Below are positions 35,083-48,700 of a DNA stretch of 64,000 bases, piece after piece. Origin of the DNA: Brassica napus. Taxonomy: Eukaryota; Streptophyta; Magnoliopsida; Brassicales; Brassicaceae. Both the position numbers and the translations under genes were made by a program. The stretch lies in the NCBI RefSeq assembly GCF_020379485.1, contig NC_063437.1, forward strand, positions 20,733,726 through 20,797,725, given 5' to 3'. The stretch's first letter is position 1. Every line of letters begins with the position of its first letter. The notes under the pieces are model-generated. The model was given only the letters and a program-made list of their open reading frames with translations, did not search any database and was not told where the DNA came from.

Positions 35083-37437
35083 ATTACACCACAAGACAGT
35101 TTTCACTTTTTAATAACACTTTAAGTCAGTTTATACTCCTCACACACTTTTGCTTCCCCCAATACACGCTTTTACATCTTCCAACTCACAAAATAATTGA
35201 AATCTAACTAAAGTCTAACTAAATATTAAAATATTATTTATTCATCTCACCATAGTTGCAGAAAATACAATAAACTCATATATATTGTGAATCTCAAGCT
35301 TGAAGCAACATAAATCTATGGTTGGTCGTCGTTTGCGAGTCTCTCCTAAACCACAACAACTCCATCGCGCCTTCATCCCCCACGGTGTTTCTGTCGACTA
35401 CACCGCAGCTCATCCGCGTCCGTCAAACCCTCGATTACATCAACTTGATTTCATTTTAGATCCTCCACTATCTTGGCAGTCTCACCGATTTATGCTTCTC
35501 TTCCGTGATCCTCGTCAAACCAAATCTAAGTTTAATATATCGTTCTCTTTCGTTATGCTCTAAATTGAAGCTCATCAACAATGGCCAAATTTTAAATATT
35601 GCATTTTTAGTCCTTAAATTTCTCTTTTTTATAATTTGGTCACTAAGTTTTAAAATGTGCAGATTTTTCTTCAATATTTTCTCAGACTTTTAGATTGTGC
35701 AAATAAAGACGTATATGCACTAAAAATCTCTAAATGCATCTTAAAATTACATAAATGAACTTAATTAAGATGCTATAAACTATTATAATCATGTTATTAA
35801 ATTATATGTCAACAAAGTTTTTTTTGTTACTAAATTATATTCCTCTTCACGATCAACTTGAAAATCAATTTCGTAATGCTTTATATAATGATAATTAAGA
35901 AATTTCATAGTTTACTGCCACTACATCTTTGAATGCAATCTATCTAATTTCCAAGTGCGTATACATGTAGTGCACACATGTACATAAGTTGACCAAAAAA
36001 AAATGTACACATGTACACTAATAGTTATAAACAATTATGCAGTATGTATCCATGTAAATCAAACAAAAAAATGTATCTTAACGTTGTATTCTACTTGTAT
36101 TGTACATGGCTTTAATAATATCTTAACGTTGTATTCTACCCAATTTCCAAGTATTGTACACATGTACACTACCATATATGTTGTACACATTGACACCTTC
36201 AATTTTAATATACACATGTACACTAATAGTTATAAACAATTATGCAAGTATGTATCTAGGTAAATCAAACAATTTTTTTTATCTTAAGATCGTATCTACT
36301 TGTACATCGCTTTAATAATGTACTCATGTACACTCGTAAATATATACACATGTATATATATAATTTTTTTGTACACATGTACACATGTATATATGTAATC
36401 TTTATGTACACATGTTCACATACATGACCAATAGTAAATTTTGATTATCATGATTATCAAATTATTTTAAGCGTTAAATTTACTAATCAAAAATTTGTGT
36501 CTACGTGATTTGTAGTTACAAATATTTTGCAAAAAAAAAACATTAAAATCATGTCACATTATTTAGGAGCATGGTGGTATTTTATGATTTTAATGGTTCT
36601 TAATAACATTTTTGTTCATTTACCTCGATTATGTGTGTATCTAGGTGTTTATTACATTTTCCTACATATTTACGTATTGTGGGGGCTGGTTTGTACAATC
36701 TAAAAGTTTGGGCTGAAATTGAGGAGAAATCTACACATTTAAAGATTTTGTGCCAAATTAAGAAGAATACAAAAGTACAAGGATCTAAGTTGCAAAAACG
36801 AAATTTGGACAGAACTCCTCGGCTTCAGAGATGTGGATGAGACGGAACGACGGCAGAAGCAAAAATGAAACGGAGGACGACGCCGAGTAGAGCTTTGAGA
36901 CGAGGCTTGGCTGCAGAGATGTGCTGGTCTGTCGAAGTTCTCGTCGGGCTTCAGAGATGTGCGGTTCCGTTGGAGATCTCGTCGGACTTGTTCTGGGCGT
37001 CAAGCTATTGTCGGAGTACAACGGAGATGAATTGCAGAGAACGACGTCGAGGAGGAAGATGTTCTGATGATTTCGCGGCGACGAAGGAAAAGACAAACCG
37101 CTACGGCTTCTGCTCGAGCTTGGCTGAAGTTCATCGATGGTGACGGAGGAGGGCCAAAAAGTACGGCGAAGAAGAACTGCAGCATAGATGATATGATGCA
37201 TCCACCATGGATTGAGATACCGAAAAAATGAAATGTGAAGAAGAAGTTTTTAATTTTAATTTTTTGTTTGTTCGTTTCAAATAAAAATAATAATCAACTT
37301 AATAAGATGGTAGGACCATTTTAGTTAGATGAATGACTTTAATTGTAATGGTTTGGTTTTTAGTTACAAAAAACTACCCCACTAGCAGAAACTGTCTTAG
37401 AATGTAAATAAAACTTGAAAACTGACCTGCAGTGTAA
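35083..37437. mobile_element. Mutator-like (possible Pack-MULE) element, about 2.35 kb
   Basis: The left end TTACACCACAAGACAGTTTT and the inverted right end TTACACTGCAGGTCAGTTTT are related, and similarity continues inward for about 50 bases (ACTTTAAGTCAGTTT / CATTCTAAGACAGTTT). A 9-bp target duplication could not be shown. The interior is mixed: AT-rich parts, a TGTACA repeat field, and two GC-rich blocks (35315-35520 and 36820-37200) with gene-like composition but no recognised domain. Those could be captured gene pieces. Confidence 0.55.
35960..36425. repeat. Cluster of TGTACACATGTACA palindromes with a duplicated 65-bp unit
   Basis: TGTACACATGTACA-type palindromes recur about eight times. 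The unit acactaatagttataaacaa with aaatcaaaca is present at about 36013-36065 and 36226-36270. The unit tcttaacgttgtattctac is present at about 36076 and 36121. It lies inside the Mutator-like element. Confidence 0.75.
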
Positions 37438-38628
37438 AAAACTCTATTATATATCTATGTTTCGCTAGAAAACATGAAATAAAATAAAGTAAATAGCGAC
37501 CAAAGATGAGACATATGAGGAAGGCTAAGTTAGTTGTTAGAGGCTGCTGTCTGCATTACGCCGCCGTGGGTCCGACCTACTGTTAAAGTGATTTTGGAAA
37601 GTGATTAGTCTCATTCTTGTGTTAGGATGAGACTACAATTCAAATCCTACAGGTCAGTATAATTATCTCATATAATTAATCGATTTTTGGAGTGACTCAT
37701 ACTAAAGACCCTTACAAGCTGATTCTTTCATAATCTGTAGGATTTAGGACTAATCTGATTATTGGGCTATAAATGTAACTAATACAAATGAGCACATGAT
37801 ACTTGGAACTCGCATGAAAAAATGATAACTGATGGCTGCTGATTGCTTCGCGATTTTGGAAACAAAAGTCAAGTCAGCCAAAAGAAGTTACCCGGTTGAG
37901 ACGGTGGTGGCCTTAAGAATGAATTGACCGTAATGCGGCCATGTGACGCTACAATTAGGCAACGTGGAAGTGAGTATTAAAGTGTATATGTCTTCACTCT
38001 GCTGTTTGAGCACAATAATTCCAACATTTTGTTTTTTTATTAATTGTCGAGACATATATGTTGCAACTTTGTTCAAAAATACCATTTTATTTGTTAAATT
38101 ACTTTTTTAAAGTGGTGAATAGGGGAAGAGTGAAGACTTTTCTCATTTATGTGGTCATTCTTTTCTATTTTTCATAGCAAGGATAATATAGTATATAACG
38201 TATTTTGCGTGGTTCATTAGACTATTAATGTGTGAACTTAATAGATGAACGTATTTTGTGGGCTTATTCAGCATCTTCCTTTACAAGTAAAAACAATAGT
38301 ATAAACCCTAAAAAACTGAAGCTTAACAGTGCCAAAAAATACCCAGTCTGTCACTCACAAACCTTAATAACTATGCTGTGATAACCGATTACTAATGTCA
38401 ATATATGTTGGCTTACCTTAGCCCAGAATGGGTGTAGTTGCCCCCACTAAAAGTTCGAAGTGAGTCTATTTCCTTTAGAATTTACAGATATCTTGCAGCT
38501 AAGTTGGCTAAAGCCTACTCGCCCGGTTCGAATCCCCACTTGGCCTTTTTGTATACTGTTTTTTCTATTTTTTTCTTTTTTGATTTTTCTGATTTTCCTT
38601 TTTTTCCATGTGTAATATTTCTTTTTTT
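37438..38628. other. Spacer, no gene seen
   Basis: Moderately AT-rich with scattered short open frames only. It contains a tRNA-like relic at 38493-38546. Confidence 0.5.
38493..38546 (+). other. tRNA-like relic
   Basis: TAAGTTGGCTAAAGCCTAC (A-box-like) is followed by GGTTCGAATCCCC (B box). The B box is a perfect match to GGTTCGANNCC. The distance is shorter than in an intact tRNA and no acceptor stem is obvious. Confidence 0.5.
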
Positions 38629-38641
38629 CACCTCACGTTCT

Positions 38642-39256
38642 TTTTTTTTCCCAACTGAATTTTATTAGAAGAAAGGCCGAAGCCCATAATATTTTACAAA
38701 CACCTAAAGGTCCAAACACAAAGTCGAGAAAAAACCAAACCGCTTAGAGCCCAAGCCCGTTACCCATCCAACCCAAACATCACCGACTCGCGATTCGCCC
38801 TACCTCAAGGTACGAACCCGCAACGTCGCCACTCCCGGGAGAACCTACGTCGGAGCACGGACGCGTCTCACCGGCCACTACAGAAGCATGCCTCACCGTG
38901 ACAAACCTGAGCCCATGACCTCCACACACTCTTCACCGTAACCATAATTTACTCTTGTGTCATCTTTACCGGAGAGATCAATCGCCGGAGCGAGATCATC
39001 ACCGCCACCGTTCGAGCACACACAAGAGAAACCTAACCGGCGCACGGAACATCACCATCTTGATACGGACACCTCTCTCTTTCACCAACGAGAAGTCATC
39101 CATGGATCTCAATCGTCAACGCAAGAAAAAAACATGAAAATCCTAAAACTAATCTAAAGATTAAACAGACAGAAGAGACAAAAGCCGACGAGGCAAGATA
39201 AAAGTCGCCTTCACCTTTCGGAGCACGATCCAGCGACGCAGAGTTGAGGGAACCTC
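38642..39256 (-). mobile_element. Noncoding retroposon, about 615 bp, with 13-bp target duplication (Sadhu-like?)
   Basis: CACCTCACGTTCT flanks both sides (38629-38641 and 39257-39269). The minus-strand copy ends AAAATTCAGTTGGG followed by an A run. Both orientations lack a credible protein. Size, poly(A) tail and clean duplication fit a non-autonomous LINE-mobilised retroposon. Arabidopsis Sadhu elements are similar in kind, but I could not compare sequences. Confidence 0.75.
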
Positions 39257-39269
39257 CACCTCACGTTCT

Positions 39270-42200
39270 CTTCCTTTGGATTTTTTGTTCATTTGTTTTT
39301 CTCATTCAATTAAAATTTGTTTTTTATTAGTAGGTTTATTCTTTTTTTATGTTAGATATAGTAAATTATTTTAACTGTATTATTTAGTTTCTTTTTTTTT
39401 CTAAATGGTATCTTTATTGAAAGATATAAATACATGTAAAATATCAAACAAAAACATTATTAATAAATTTTTGTAATATCTCCACTCAAAATATTTTCTA
39501 GATCCACCACTGTTTACACTTATATATATGTGACTAAGATAAACCAATATATATATATGTATTGTTGGCAGTTAATCCGTCCATGCATGTATATAATGTA
39601 AACATTGGTCGACTTTTGATGTTGATTTATGTTATTTAACTTCAGAAAGTGTCGGTGAAAATTATCCAACTTATAAGATATACTTTTATTGTCTTTGTTA
39701 ATCTCTTCGGATAACCGAATCGTATGAGTTCCGTTTTACTGTAAAACTTTTACAAGTCAAAGTATCTTGTTAGTTGAATAACTACTGTTAAGTACGTAAG
39801 TATCATTTGTTTTGATTAGCTACTCTCTTGGCATATCCATAGTCGAATAATTGATGTGCTGGATTGGACATCATTACGTGTACGTCCACGCGTATAGTTT
39901 GGGATCAAAGTCGCAGATGAATATGTCAATAACTATTTACTAAAACGTTTGTCAAAACCTAAGTTATAGCAATAAACATTGACAATTAACTTTTAATTAC
40001 GAAAATTTGATATTGTCAGCTGTTGATGAAGAGTCACTAGGCAACTTCATATTTTATATCATATGAAAACTTTTACAGTTTCCTATTTCATAATTATATG
40101 CTATCTAATCTCGATTAAGGGTTTTTACATCTTTTAATTTTGATTAGTTAGTGGACCAAATATCAGTTTATTCGTAAAGAATACATAAACGATAAAACGT
40201 TTCAGAATTCGTACAGCCAGATATGCTTTTAGGAAAAAAATTATTTACAAATTATGTGAATATATGTAGGTATGTAAGAATGTATATAGTGCACTGGTTC
40301 CAAATTTCAACAAAGCCAGCTAGTATATACTGTATTTGAGCTCTTATAAAGGTTTATCTTAAGAGACCATAAACTACTTGAAAATAACTTTCATAATACT
40401 GTAGCATATAAGACGTTTCGAGCCTATTAAGCTTCAATATGCTCTAATGAGTTATTTTGCGACTAGTATAATTCGTTTAAAATAAAAAATAAATCTAATC
40501 ATTGCTTTGGAAAAGTACACGAGACACTATTTGACATATGAATAAGATAGTTTAAACTTTATTAAACTGAAACCCATATTAACGACAGAGGAATATACGT
40601 AACATGTGGTGTTTACTTAGTTTTATTTTATTTAACAATTCTTTTGTCTTGTAGGGTTCTGATTGTAGTTTCGTTTTGAAGCAAGCATAATATTGTATTC
40701 ATATTTTTGTTATAGAAGTATTTCATGTTTCTGTCGTGAAAAAATAATTTTCTATATTTCCATTTTTTTTGGTAATGTGAAATTTATTGATTAGTAAAAG
40801 ATAGTTCATTACAATAAAATGGTACTATAAATGATAAAAGAAAATATGATAAGCGAATAAATTTTGAATATCGAAGTCGCTATAATACTTTAAAATGAAT
40901 ATAGCCAGTAAGTACGGAATCCTTCTTTGTTATATAGCGACTTGTATAATCGTTTTATTCCTTAAAAACTAATAAGTGAATTAAATTTGATAAATTACAT
41001 GTAACGATAAAAAAAACACTTAACAAAATCGTGGTCTAAATTAAATATTGTGTTAAGTTATAAAATGAAAATAGTATTAGTACATATAAAGAAGCCAATT
41101 GTAATATGATAACCAGGTAGACTCCTTCGAGTTGATTTACAAATGACTAATATTTAATTGTCAAATTGCATATTTTATTTAAGCATGATTGGTTCAATCG
41201 ATTAGAAACTATTTAACAATTCGACCGTACTATTTGGTAAAAAAAAAAATAGCTCTGATATTATTAGTAAGATGAAAATGTGAACAAAAACAGGTAAATT
41301 TGGTGTGGCATAGGAAAAAGTTAACCTAAAAAACATGTTTTTAAGGAGTGTTTGAAAACATGTTTTTAGGTTAAATAAATGTGAAAACTTTTCCAAAAAT
41401 GTAAAAAAATCATCACGCATAGCATGGTTATGGGTGTGTGCAAAAGCTATATTCGTAAGTTTGGCCCTTTCTTAAATTTCACAAGTAATCAAACGACGTA
41501 CTTATATACATGTTGATAAAATTCTCAAAGAAAACATATCAAGACGACGATTGCTTTAAGATTATAAATCTAATCTGTCTCTCACATAGTACTTCTCTTG
41601 CCTGCACATGATCCCTATACTTGTGTCAGTCTCTGTTATCTGCATTGTAAATATAGACAATGTTATCAACAAAGAAAAATAATCAAAATTCTGAACACTT
41701 AAAGTAGTAAATATTAGCTAGTACCATATTAAGTTATTAAATATTAAGTATAGACTCTGAGCTGACATTTTATTTAATTACCAGAGTAAAATCATAACTT
41801 CAAAAGGTGTTATGCCGTGTTTAAAATCTTCTACCTTCGAAATTTAGTTTGTTTTTTTATTCAACTGGTAAACCAGATTAATGAAACATGTAATCGGGAA
41901 GAATAATTAATTTAATATACTTTTCTATTAAATCATGAGGAGTGCCAATAAATTTTACCATCTTTGTTTATTTTAGCGTCAAATAATCATAAATCAATGT
42001 AGTCCAAAATAAACTTTATTTTATATTGATACGTTAAGAAAACATTTATTAAACGTTTCAATCTAAGGCAACTGCCACCCAACATTCTCACAATTAATCG
42101 ATTATGGTATCACATTTGAGTTCCATAAAATATATTACACTATAATTACGACAGACATAACTTTGAGTAAGGATTGCTAATTCAAATGAAATAAACAAAA

Positions 42201-45200
42201 TAGGGTTGTTGCAAGAAAATTCTAGATAAACGTTACCAAATCAAAAATAATAATTTGAAAACAATCTTGGTAGAGTTCTTTCTTGGCACGCCATTGACAA
42301 ATGAATAGGGAATCATATAACAATTTAAAGTGCTAACTGGTCCTAATTGCTATTATAGGGCAGCCCGTCTTCTATAACTACAGGGTAGTAAAAAGTAATT
42401 CTCAATATTAATACTAAAACGTACATTAATATTATCTTTCAAGGAGCAATCCTACAGCATAGGGTAATAAACTGGCGAATAAAGTTATAAAGCAAACATA
42501 TAAGTTAAATGATAATTAATAATATTATCATGGTATCAAATTTCCAACACTAATTTCTCTGATGTGACGCTAAACTTACCAACGACGACTCTATTACTAA
42601 TGAAACTTTTTACCAGATATTCAAAATACATATACATATTTATTTATTTTCTCACAAAAATGTTAAAATTATACTTTTTTTTTGATAACCCGAAATATCC
42701 GACGGACCCGAAACCCAATAGACTAGTTCCTTTGGGGTCTCACCTTGCTTATTCTTTGTTCTGGACTACGGGGTGATCGGTTGGGTTTTATCTATCTACT
42801 TTAACTTTATTTTTTTTTAAATCACTAAACTTTACCAATCATGCTTTAGCTTTACTTTTCAAAGTTAAAGCCTGCATCAAATTTCTATTAATTTTTATCA
42901 ATCATGCTTTAGCTTTATTTTTAAAGCTACAGTAAAAAAAATAAAGCAAACATTTTTCTTATGTATTTTAGTTAAAAAAACATATATCTTTCATTTATAG
43001 GCTGTAGAAACTGTAAAATTAAAAAATAATCTATAATATCAAATAAATAAGATAATCACATTAAAAAAACATCTATAAATATTTTACTCTAATTTTGGGT
43101 GCTTTTAAATTATTGAAATATTTTAAATAATATAAACATTATTTACATATCACATTTTAAATAACAATATAGTTTGATAATTTTTAAAATATTAATATAA
43201 ATTATTTTAAGTGATAAAATAATAATTATTTTATATATACATCACATATTTCACATATTTTATTTTAAAATACTTGCAGCCTATAGCTTACAGGTACAAC
43301 AAATTTAACTACAACAAAAGTCTCTGCAAAAATAATCTACAGTAATAACTTTACCGCTACAACCAATTTACTTATATCTAAATTTGTACGACTAACATTC
43401 TACATCCACAGTCAAACCAGTCATCACCTAAATTATGGAAATCCTTGGTGTATCACAATTTATCTTATTGGAGAAGAATTGATATAGTTAAAATCCTAGT
43501 ATATCAAACTTTTGCAACTAATAAAATGAACAACGTAACTTGTTCTTGTCCACCAAATAAAACACTAATATATCCCGGATATGGTCAAATGTATAAATCG
43601 AAAAAATATAATATTGTCCCAAAAATTGTATAATATGATTTGAATCACCTATATGCGTATTTTATATACAAGCATTATCCCAAATAACCACATTAGCTCT
43701 TACTAATTGACCAGTCTATAGCCTTTTGGTTACAAAATAGTATATCGATAACTGATGGGCAGCCTAAAATCTAAGGAGGTTAGAAAAATACACGTATCAA
43801 AAATAAGTACAAAACTTTTGCCTCTTCTTTGGGAAACATAAATTATTATACTTTTTCACGACATAAATTATTGTTTCTTTGCACGATTTAATATTTTCGA
43901 CCTACATTTATTATAGCAATTCGTAATTATTCCCCGCTTTTTTGCTCATTCTTACTTCTGTCTTTTGTTGTCTTGAACATATAGCAGTAATCTGCATGTT
44001 TGTGTGTTATTTCGACAAAATAATATTTTACTGTAATATACTTTTTAATGGGGGGAGTTCCAAAACTGAAACCATATAATCTTCAGATCTTGTGAAAAGT
44101 GAAAACCCGTAATTTTAGCCAGATAAGGTTTACATGCATGTGGTCAGCAGCCATTATTAAATTACAGTAGAGAAGGTTCTGAACCTAATCCTTAACTAAC
44201 AGAATAATTTGATTTAGTTTCGAATTGTTATATATAATTTAGTTGCAATGCGCCAATGCCATTTATCTAATTGTAATTTAATATTTGCTCAGTCTCAAAA
44301 TAATACATATTTTAGGATGTTCACACATATTAATAAAATATATTAAATATTAGTAGTAAATACATATTTTGTGATTATCTACTTCTCATAGTTTTAAACC
44401 AATAAAATTTAATAAATACAATTTTTTGAGTTTAAAATTAATTATTGATAAAAAATACATTAAAATATAAAAAAATATTTTTTGTAACATGTTTTAAATA
44501 CGTATTTTAAGAAAGTGGAGAGAGTATATTACAAAGTCGCTGGAAAAAAAGGTTTAATTATTTTTTCTTAAAGTTCAAAAGGTTAACATTATTGTGTTAA
44601 GTTATTATTTATATTGTTGTCCAAAAAAAGTTATTATTTATACCATTTTAGCCTCATATTAGCAGGCCAATCGTACGACCAAGAAAAAAAGCAGCAATGC
44701 CACTGATTTTAATCCCACATGCTATACTTCTCATAATAGAGATTTCACATGCACTCTATAATTACAGTCCAGAAGTGTGAACCGAGTCGACGTGGTATTT
44801 TACACCGAGTCACACCACGCGACCTTGCATGTATTATATCACATTTCTTTATGTCACAAATCAAAGTCGTTGTTTAACTTGGTCTATTGTAGTTTAGTTT
44901 AATTTGAACTTGGTATCGTAACTCGCTTTCATCTTCATAAACAGCTGTCTCTACCTATTGATGGCGAAGGGTTCTTGTGTCAGCCATTTTAGGACATTTG
45001 ACTTTACTCATGATCACCATTTTCTTTACTTTCTTTGCTTGTTATAACGTTTTATTTACCGTTCTATATATGTTTTACTTCCATTTGCATGACTTTGAAA
45101 CATGTAGTAACGTTCTGGCACCATATTGTAATATGCATTAAGGGAAAATTTGTGGTCCTCTCGTCACCCATAAGTTCCACGCACCAACAAGTTCAATGTT

Positions 45201-45618
45201 TAGTTCTATTTTTCGTGTAATCATTTTTTCCTGCTTAGATACTTTAAAGCTTCAAATTTTACATAAGTTTTAACATTTACAGAATGTCGGTAGAAAATTA
45301 ATAATATTATCGAAAGTGATTGTGGTAGATGTCATTGTGATTAACATAGCTTAACGGCATCAAATAGTATCATTTATTCTAAAGAATGATTAATAATTAT
45401 CAATCAGAATTTTGGATTATTTCAATCGGGTGGTTGAAGATTAGTTTTCTAACACAGTGGAAATTTCATGATATTTTATATTTAAATTATAGAAGTTACA
45501 AAACCAATAATTGCCAGCTAATAGCGAAATTAAAATAACAAAACAATAGAAAAAGAGACGTAAATATTGAATCGGTCCCTTATGAACAAAGGCCACCACA
45601 AATGACTACGTTTCTCCG
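39270..45618. other. Long AT-rich intergenic region upstream of the extensin gene
   Basis: No supported gene. It holds a MITE at about 42772-43428 and a degenerate Stowaway-like block at about 44290-44530. Site-like words TGTAAATA and CACGTG-free AT-rich DNA dominate. Short open frames are non-coding in appearance. Confidence 0.55.
42772..43428. mobile_element. Harbinger-like MITE related to the one at 749
   Basis: The left end GGTGATCGGTTGGGTTTT and the inverted right end GGTGATGACTGGTTTGA are imperfect terminal repeats. The right end resembles that of the 749-1375 element (ACCAGTCAT). The target duplication is unclear and the core is AT-rich. Confidence 0.45.
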
Positions 45619-45626
45619 CTATAAAA
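45619..45626 (+). promoter_or_regulatory. TATA box of the extensin gene
   Basis: CTATAAAA lies about 145 bp before the ATG at 45766, with a C/T-rich leader between. Confidence 0.65.
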
Positions 45627-45765
45627 CAACTCTCTTCCATGCAGAAACACATTCAATCACTTCTTCCTCATCTTCTTCAAACATTACACACTTTCTCCAT
45701 TTTTTTCTTCCACTAATAATTTGGAGAAAAGCCTTAGTAGCCGGTTAAAATATCCGGTGAAAACA

Positions 45766-48700
45766 ATGGCGACTCCAGCATGGAGTCATGCCAGGGGTCA
45801 ATGGGTAGTAGCCATTTTGGCGTTACTTGTTGGCTCGGCAATCGCTACTGAACCTTACATTTATAGCTCTCCTCCACCACCGTATGAGTATAAATCTCCA
45901 CCGCCTCCGGTTGCGTCTCCTCCACCTCCTTATGAATACAAATCTCCTCCCCCTCCAGTTAAGTCCCCTCCACCACCGTATGAGTATAAATCTCCTCCTC
46001 CTCCTGTTAAGTCTCCTCCACCACCTTATTACTACCACTCTCCACCACCACCCGTGAAGTCTCCTCCCCCTCCATATGTATACCACTCTCCTCCTCCTCC
46101 GGTTAAGTCTCCTCCACCACCGTATTACTACCACTCTCCACCACCACCCGTGAAGTCTCCTCCCCCTCCTTATGTCTACCACTCTCCTCCTCCTCCGGTT
46201 AAGTCTCCTCCACCACCGTATTACTACCACTCTCCACCTCCCCCGGTGAAATCTCCACCACCACCGTATTATTATCACTCTCCTCCGCCTCCGGTGAAAT
46301 CTCCTCCTCCTCCTTATTACTATCATTCTCCACCTCCTCCCGTGAAATCTCCTCCACCACCATACTACTATCACTCACCACCTCCTCCAGTGAAATCTCC
46401 ACCACCACCATACTACTACCATTCTCCACCTCCTCCGGTGAAGTCTCCTCCACCACCGTACTACTATCACTCTCCACCCCCTCCGGTGAAGTCTCCTCCA
46501 CCACCGTACTACTATCACTCTCCTCCTCCTCCGGTTAAGTCTCCACCTCCACCTTACTACTACCACTCTCCTCCTCCTCCGGTCAAGTCTCCACCACCAC
46601 CGTACTACTACCACTCTCCTCCTCCTCCAGTCAAATCTCCACCACCACCGTACTACTACCACTCTCCTCCTCCCCCAGTTAAATCTCCACCGCCGCCATA
46701 CTATTATCACTCTCCACCACCACCGGTCAAATCTCCTCCACCTCCATACTACTACCATTCACCGCCTCCTCCGGTGAAATCACCACCTCCACCTTACTAT
46801 TACTCATCTCCACCACCACCAAAATCTTACCCTCCACCATATTACTACTCATCTCCACCACCACCACCAAAGTCGTACTCTCCACCATACTACTATTCAT
46901 CACCACCACCTCCGGTGTCATACCCTCATCCTCACCCACACACACATCCACTTGTCTTCAAAGTTGTTGGTAAGGTGTACTGTTACAGATGTTATGACTG
47001 GACATACCCTAAAAAGTCCCACGATAAGAAGCATCTCAAAGGTAACTTATAAGTCTCCCCCACGTGTTCAATAATAAATTCTAATCTTAGCAAATTCCTT
47101 AACTAATTTACATAATTTTATCTTGATGCTTATAGGACTTAAATAATTAACTAGCATATATGTATTGTAAAGTACTAGTAGTTGCATGTGATCTAGATTT
47201 TATTTTTATTAGTGGAGAAAAGAAAACGAGATTAAGTCAAGAAAAAGACAAGAATCTGTTATTGACAAACAATCCAAAGAGATCGAACAAGCAAAATCGA
47301 TTTTGTAGATATACCAACTAAAAGGACATCAAATGATATTTTTAAATTTTAATAATTTGTTTTTGTCATATAGGTGCTGTTGTGGAAGTGACTTGCAAGG
47401 CCGGTGACAAGACAGTGAAGGCATACGGAAAGACCAAAATCAACGGTAAATACGCAATCACCGTTAAAGGATACAACTACCGTAAATACGGTGGCGAAGT
47501 CTGCACGGCCAAGCTTCATGCTCCTCCTAAGGGATCGCCATGTAACATTCCTACAAGTTACCATATGGGTAACAAAGGTGCAAAACTCCATGTGAAATCA
47601 AAGACAAAGTACGAGGTTGTGCTTTATGCTAAGTCCTTTGCTTATGCACCGAAGAAACCTTATGGTGAATGCCACAAACCGGCTCCTTACCATCCTCCAT
47701 ACTATTACAAATCTCCACCACCACCGTCTCCGGTTTACTACTACAAGTCACCACCACCACCGGCTCCAACCTATGTCTACAAGTCTCCACCACCACCAAC
47801 TCCAACTTATGTCTACAAATCACCACCTCCACCAACTCCGACTTACGTCTACAAATCACCACCACCGCCAACTCCGACATATGTTTACAAGTCACCACCA
47901 CCGCCAACCCCGACCTATGTTTACAAATCACCACCGCCACCAACCCCGACTTATGTCTATAAATCTCCACCACCACCAACCCCTACTTATGTCTACAAGT
48001 CACCACCTCCACCAACTCCTACTTATGTATACAAGTCACCACCACCTCCAACCCCAACATATGTTTACAAATCTCCACCACCACCAACTCCAACCTATGT
48101 TTACAAATCACCACCTCCTCCTACTCCGACCTATGTCTACAAGTCACCGCCTCCTCCCACTCCAACGTATGTTCACAAATCACCACCCCCTCCAACGCAC
48201 ACTCCTACACCATACTACTACCACTCTCCTCCACCACCAGCAAAATCTCCTCCACCTCCATATTATTATCACTCACCACCACCACCCGTCAAATCCCCAC
48301 CACCTCCATACTACTACCATTCTCCACCACCTCCGGTCAAGTCTCCTCCACCACCATACTACTATCATTCACCACCTCCTCCGGTGAAATCTCCTCCTCC
48401 TCCTTACTATTACCATTCTCCACCTCCTCCGGTGAAGTCTCCTCCTCCACCTTACTACTACCACTCTCCACCTCCTCCGGTGAAGTCTCCACCCCCTCCT
48501 TACTACTACCACTCCCCACCTCCTCCAGTGAAGTCTCCACCCCCACCTTACTACTACCACTCTCCACCTCCTCCGGTGAAATCTCCTCCCCCTCCTTACT
48601 ACTACCACTCCCCACCTCCTCCCGTGAAGTCGCCACCCCCTCCTTACTACTACCACTCCCCACCTCCTCCGGTGAAGTCTCCTCCTCCACCTTACTACTA

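Noticed and set aside
35300..35563. Open frame of 87 codons near the left end of the Mutator-like element
   Set aside because: Looks like a possible captured exon but no family could be named and no splice partners were found.
36785..37201. Open frames on both strands in the GC-rich block of the Mutator-like element
   Set aside because: Both strands are open because of composition and internal repeats (cttcagagatgtg); no domain was recognised.
45823..46758. Arg/Trp- and Glu/Val-rich minus-strand open frames across the extensin exon 1
   Set aside because: They are antisense readings of the proline-codon repeats and have no independent support.
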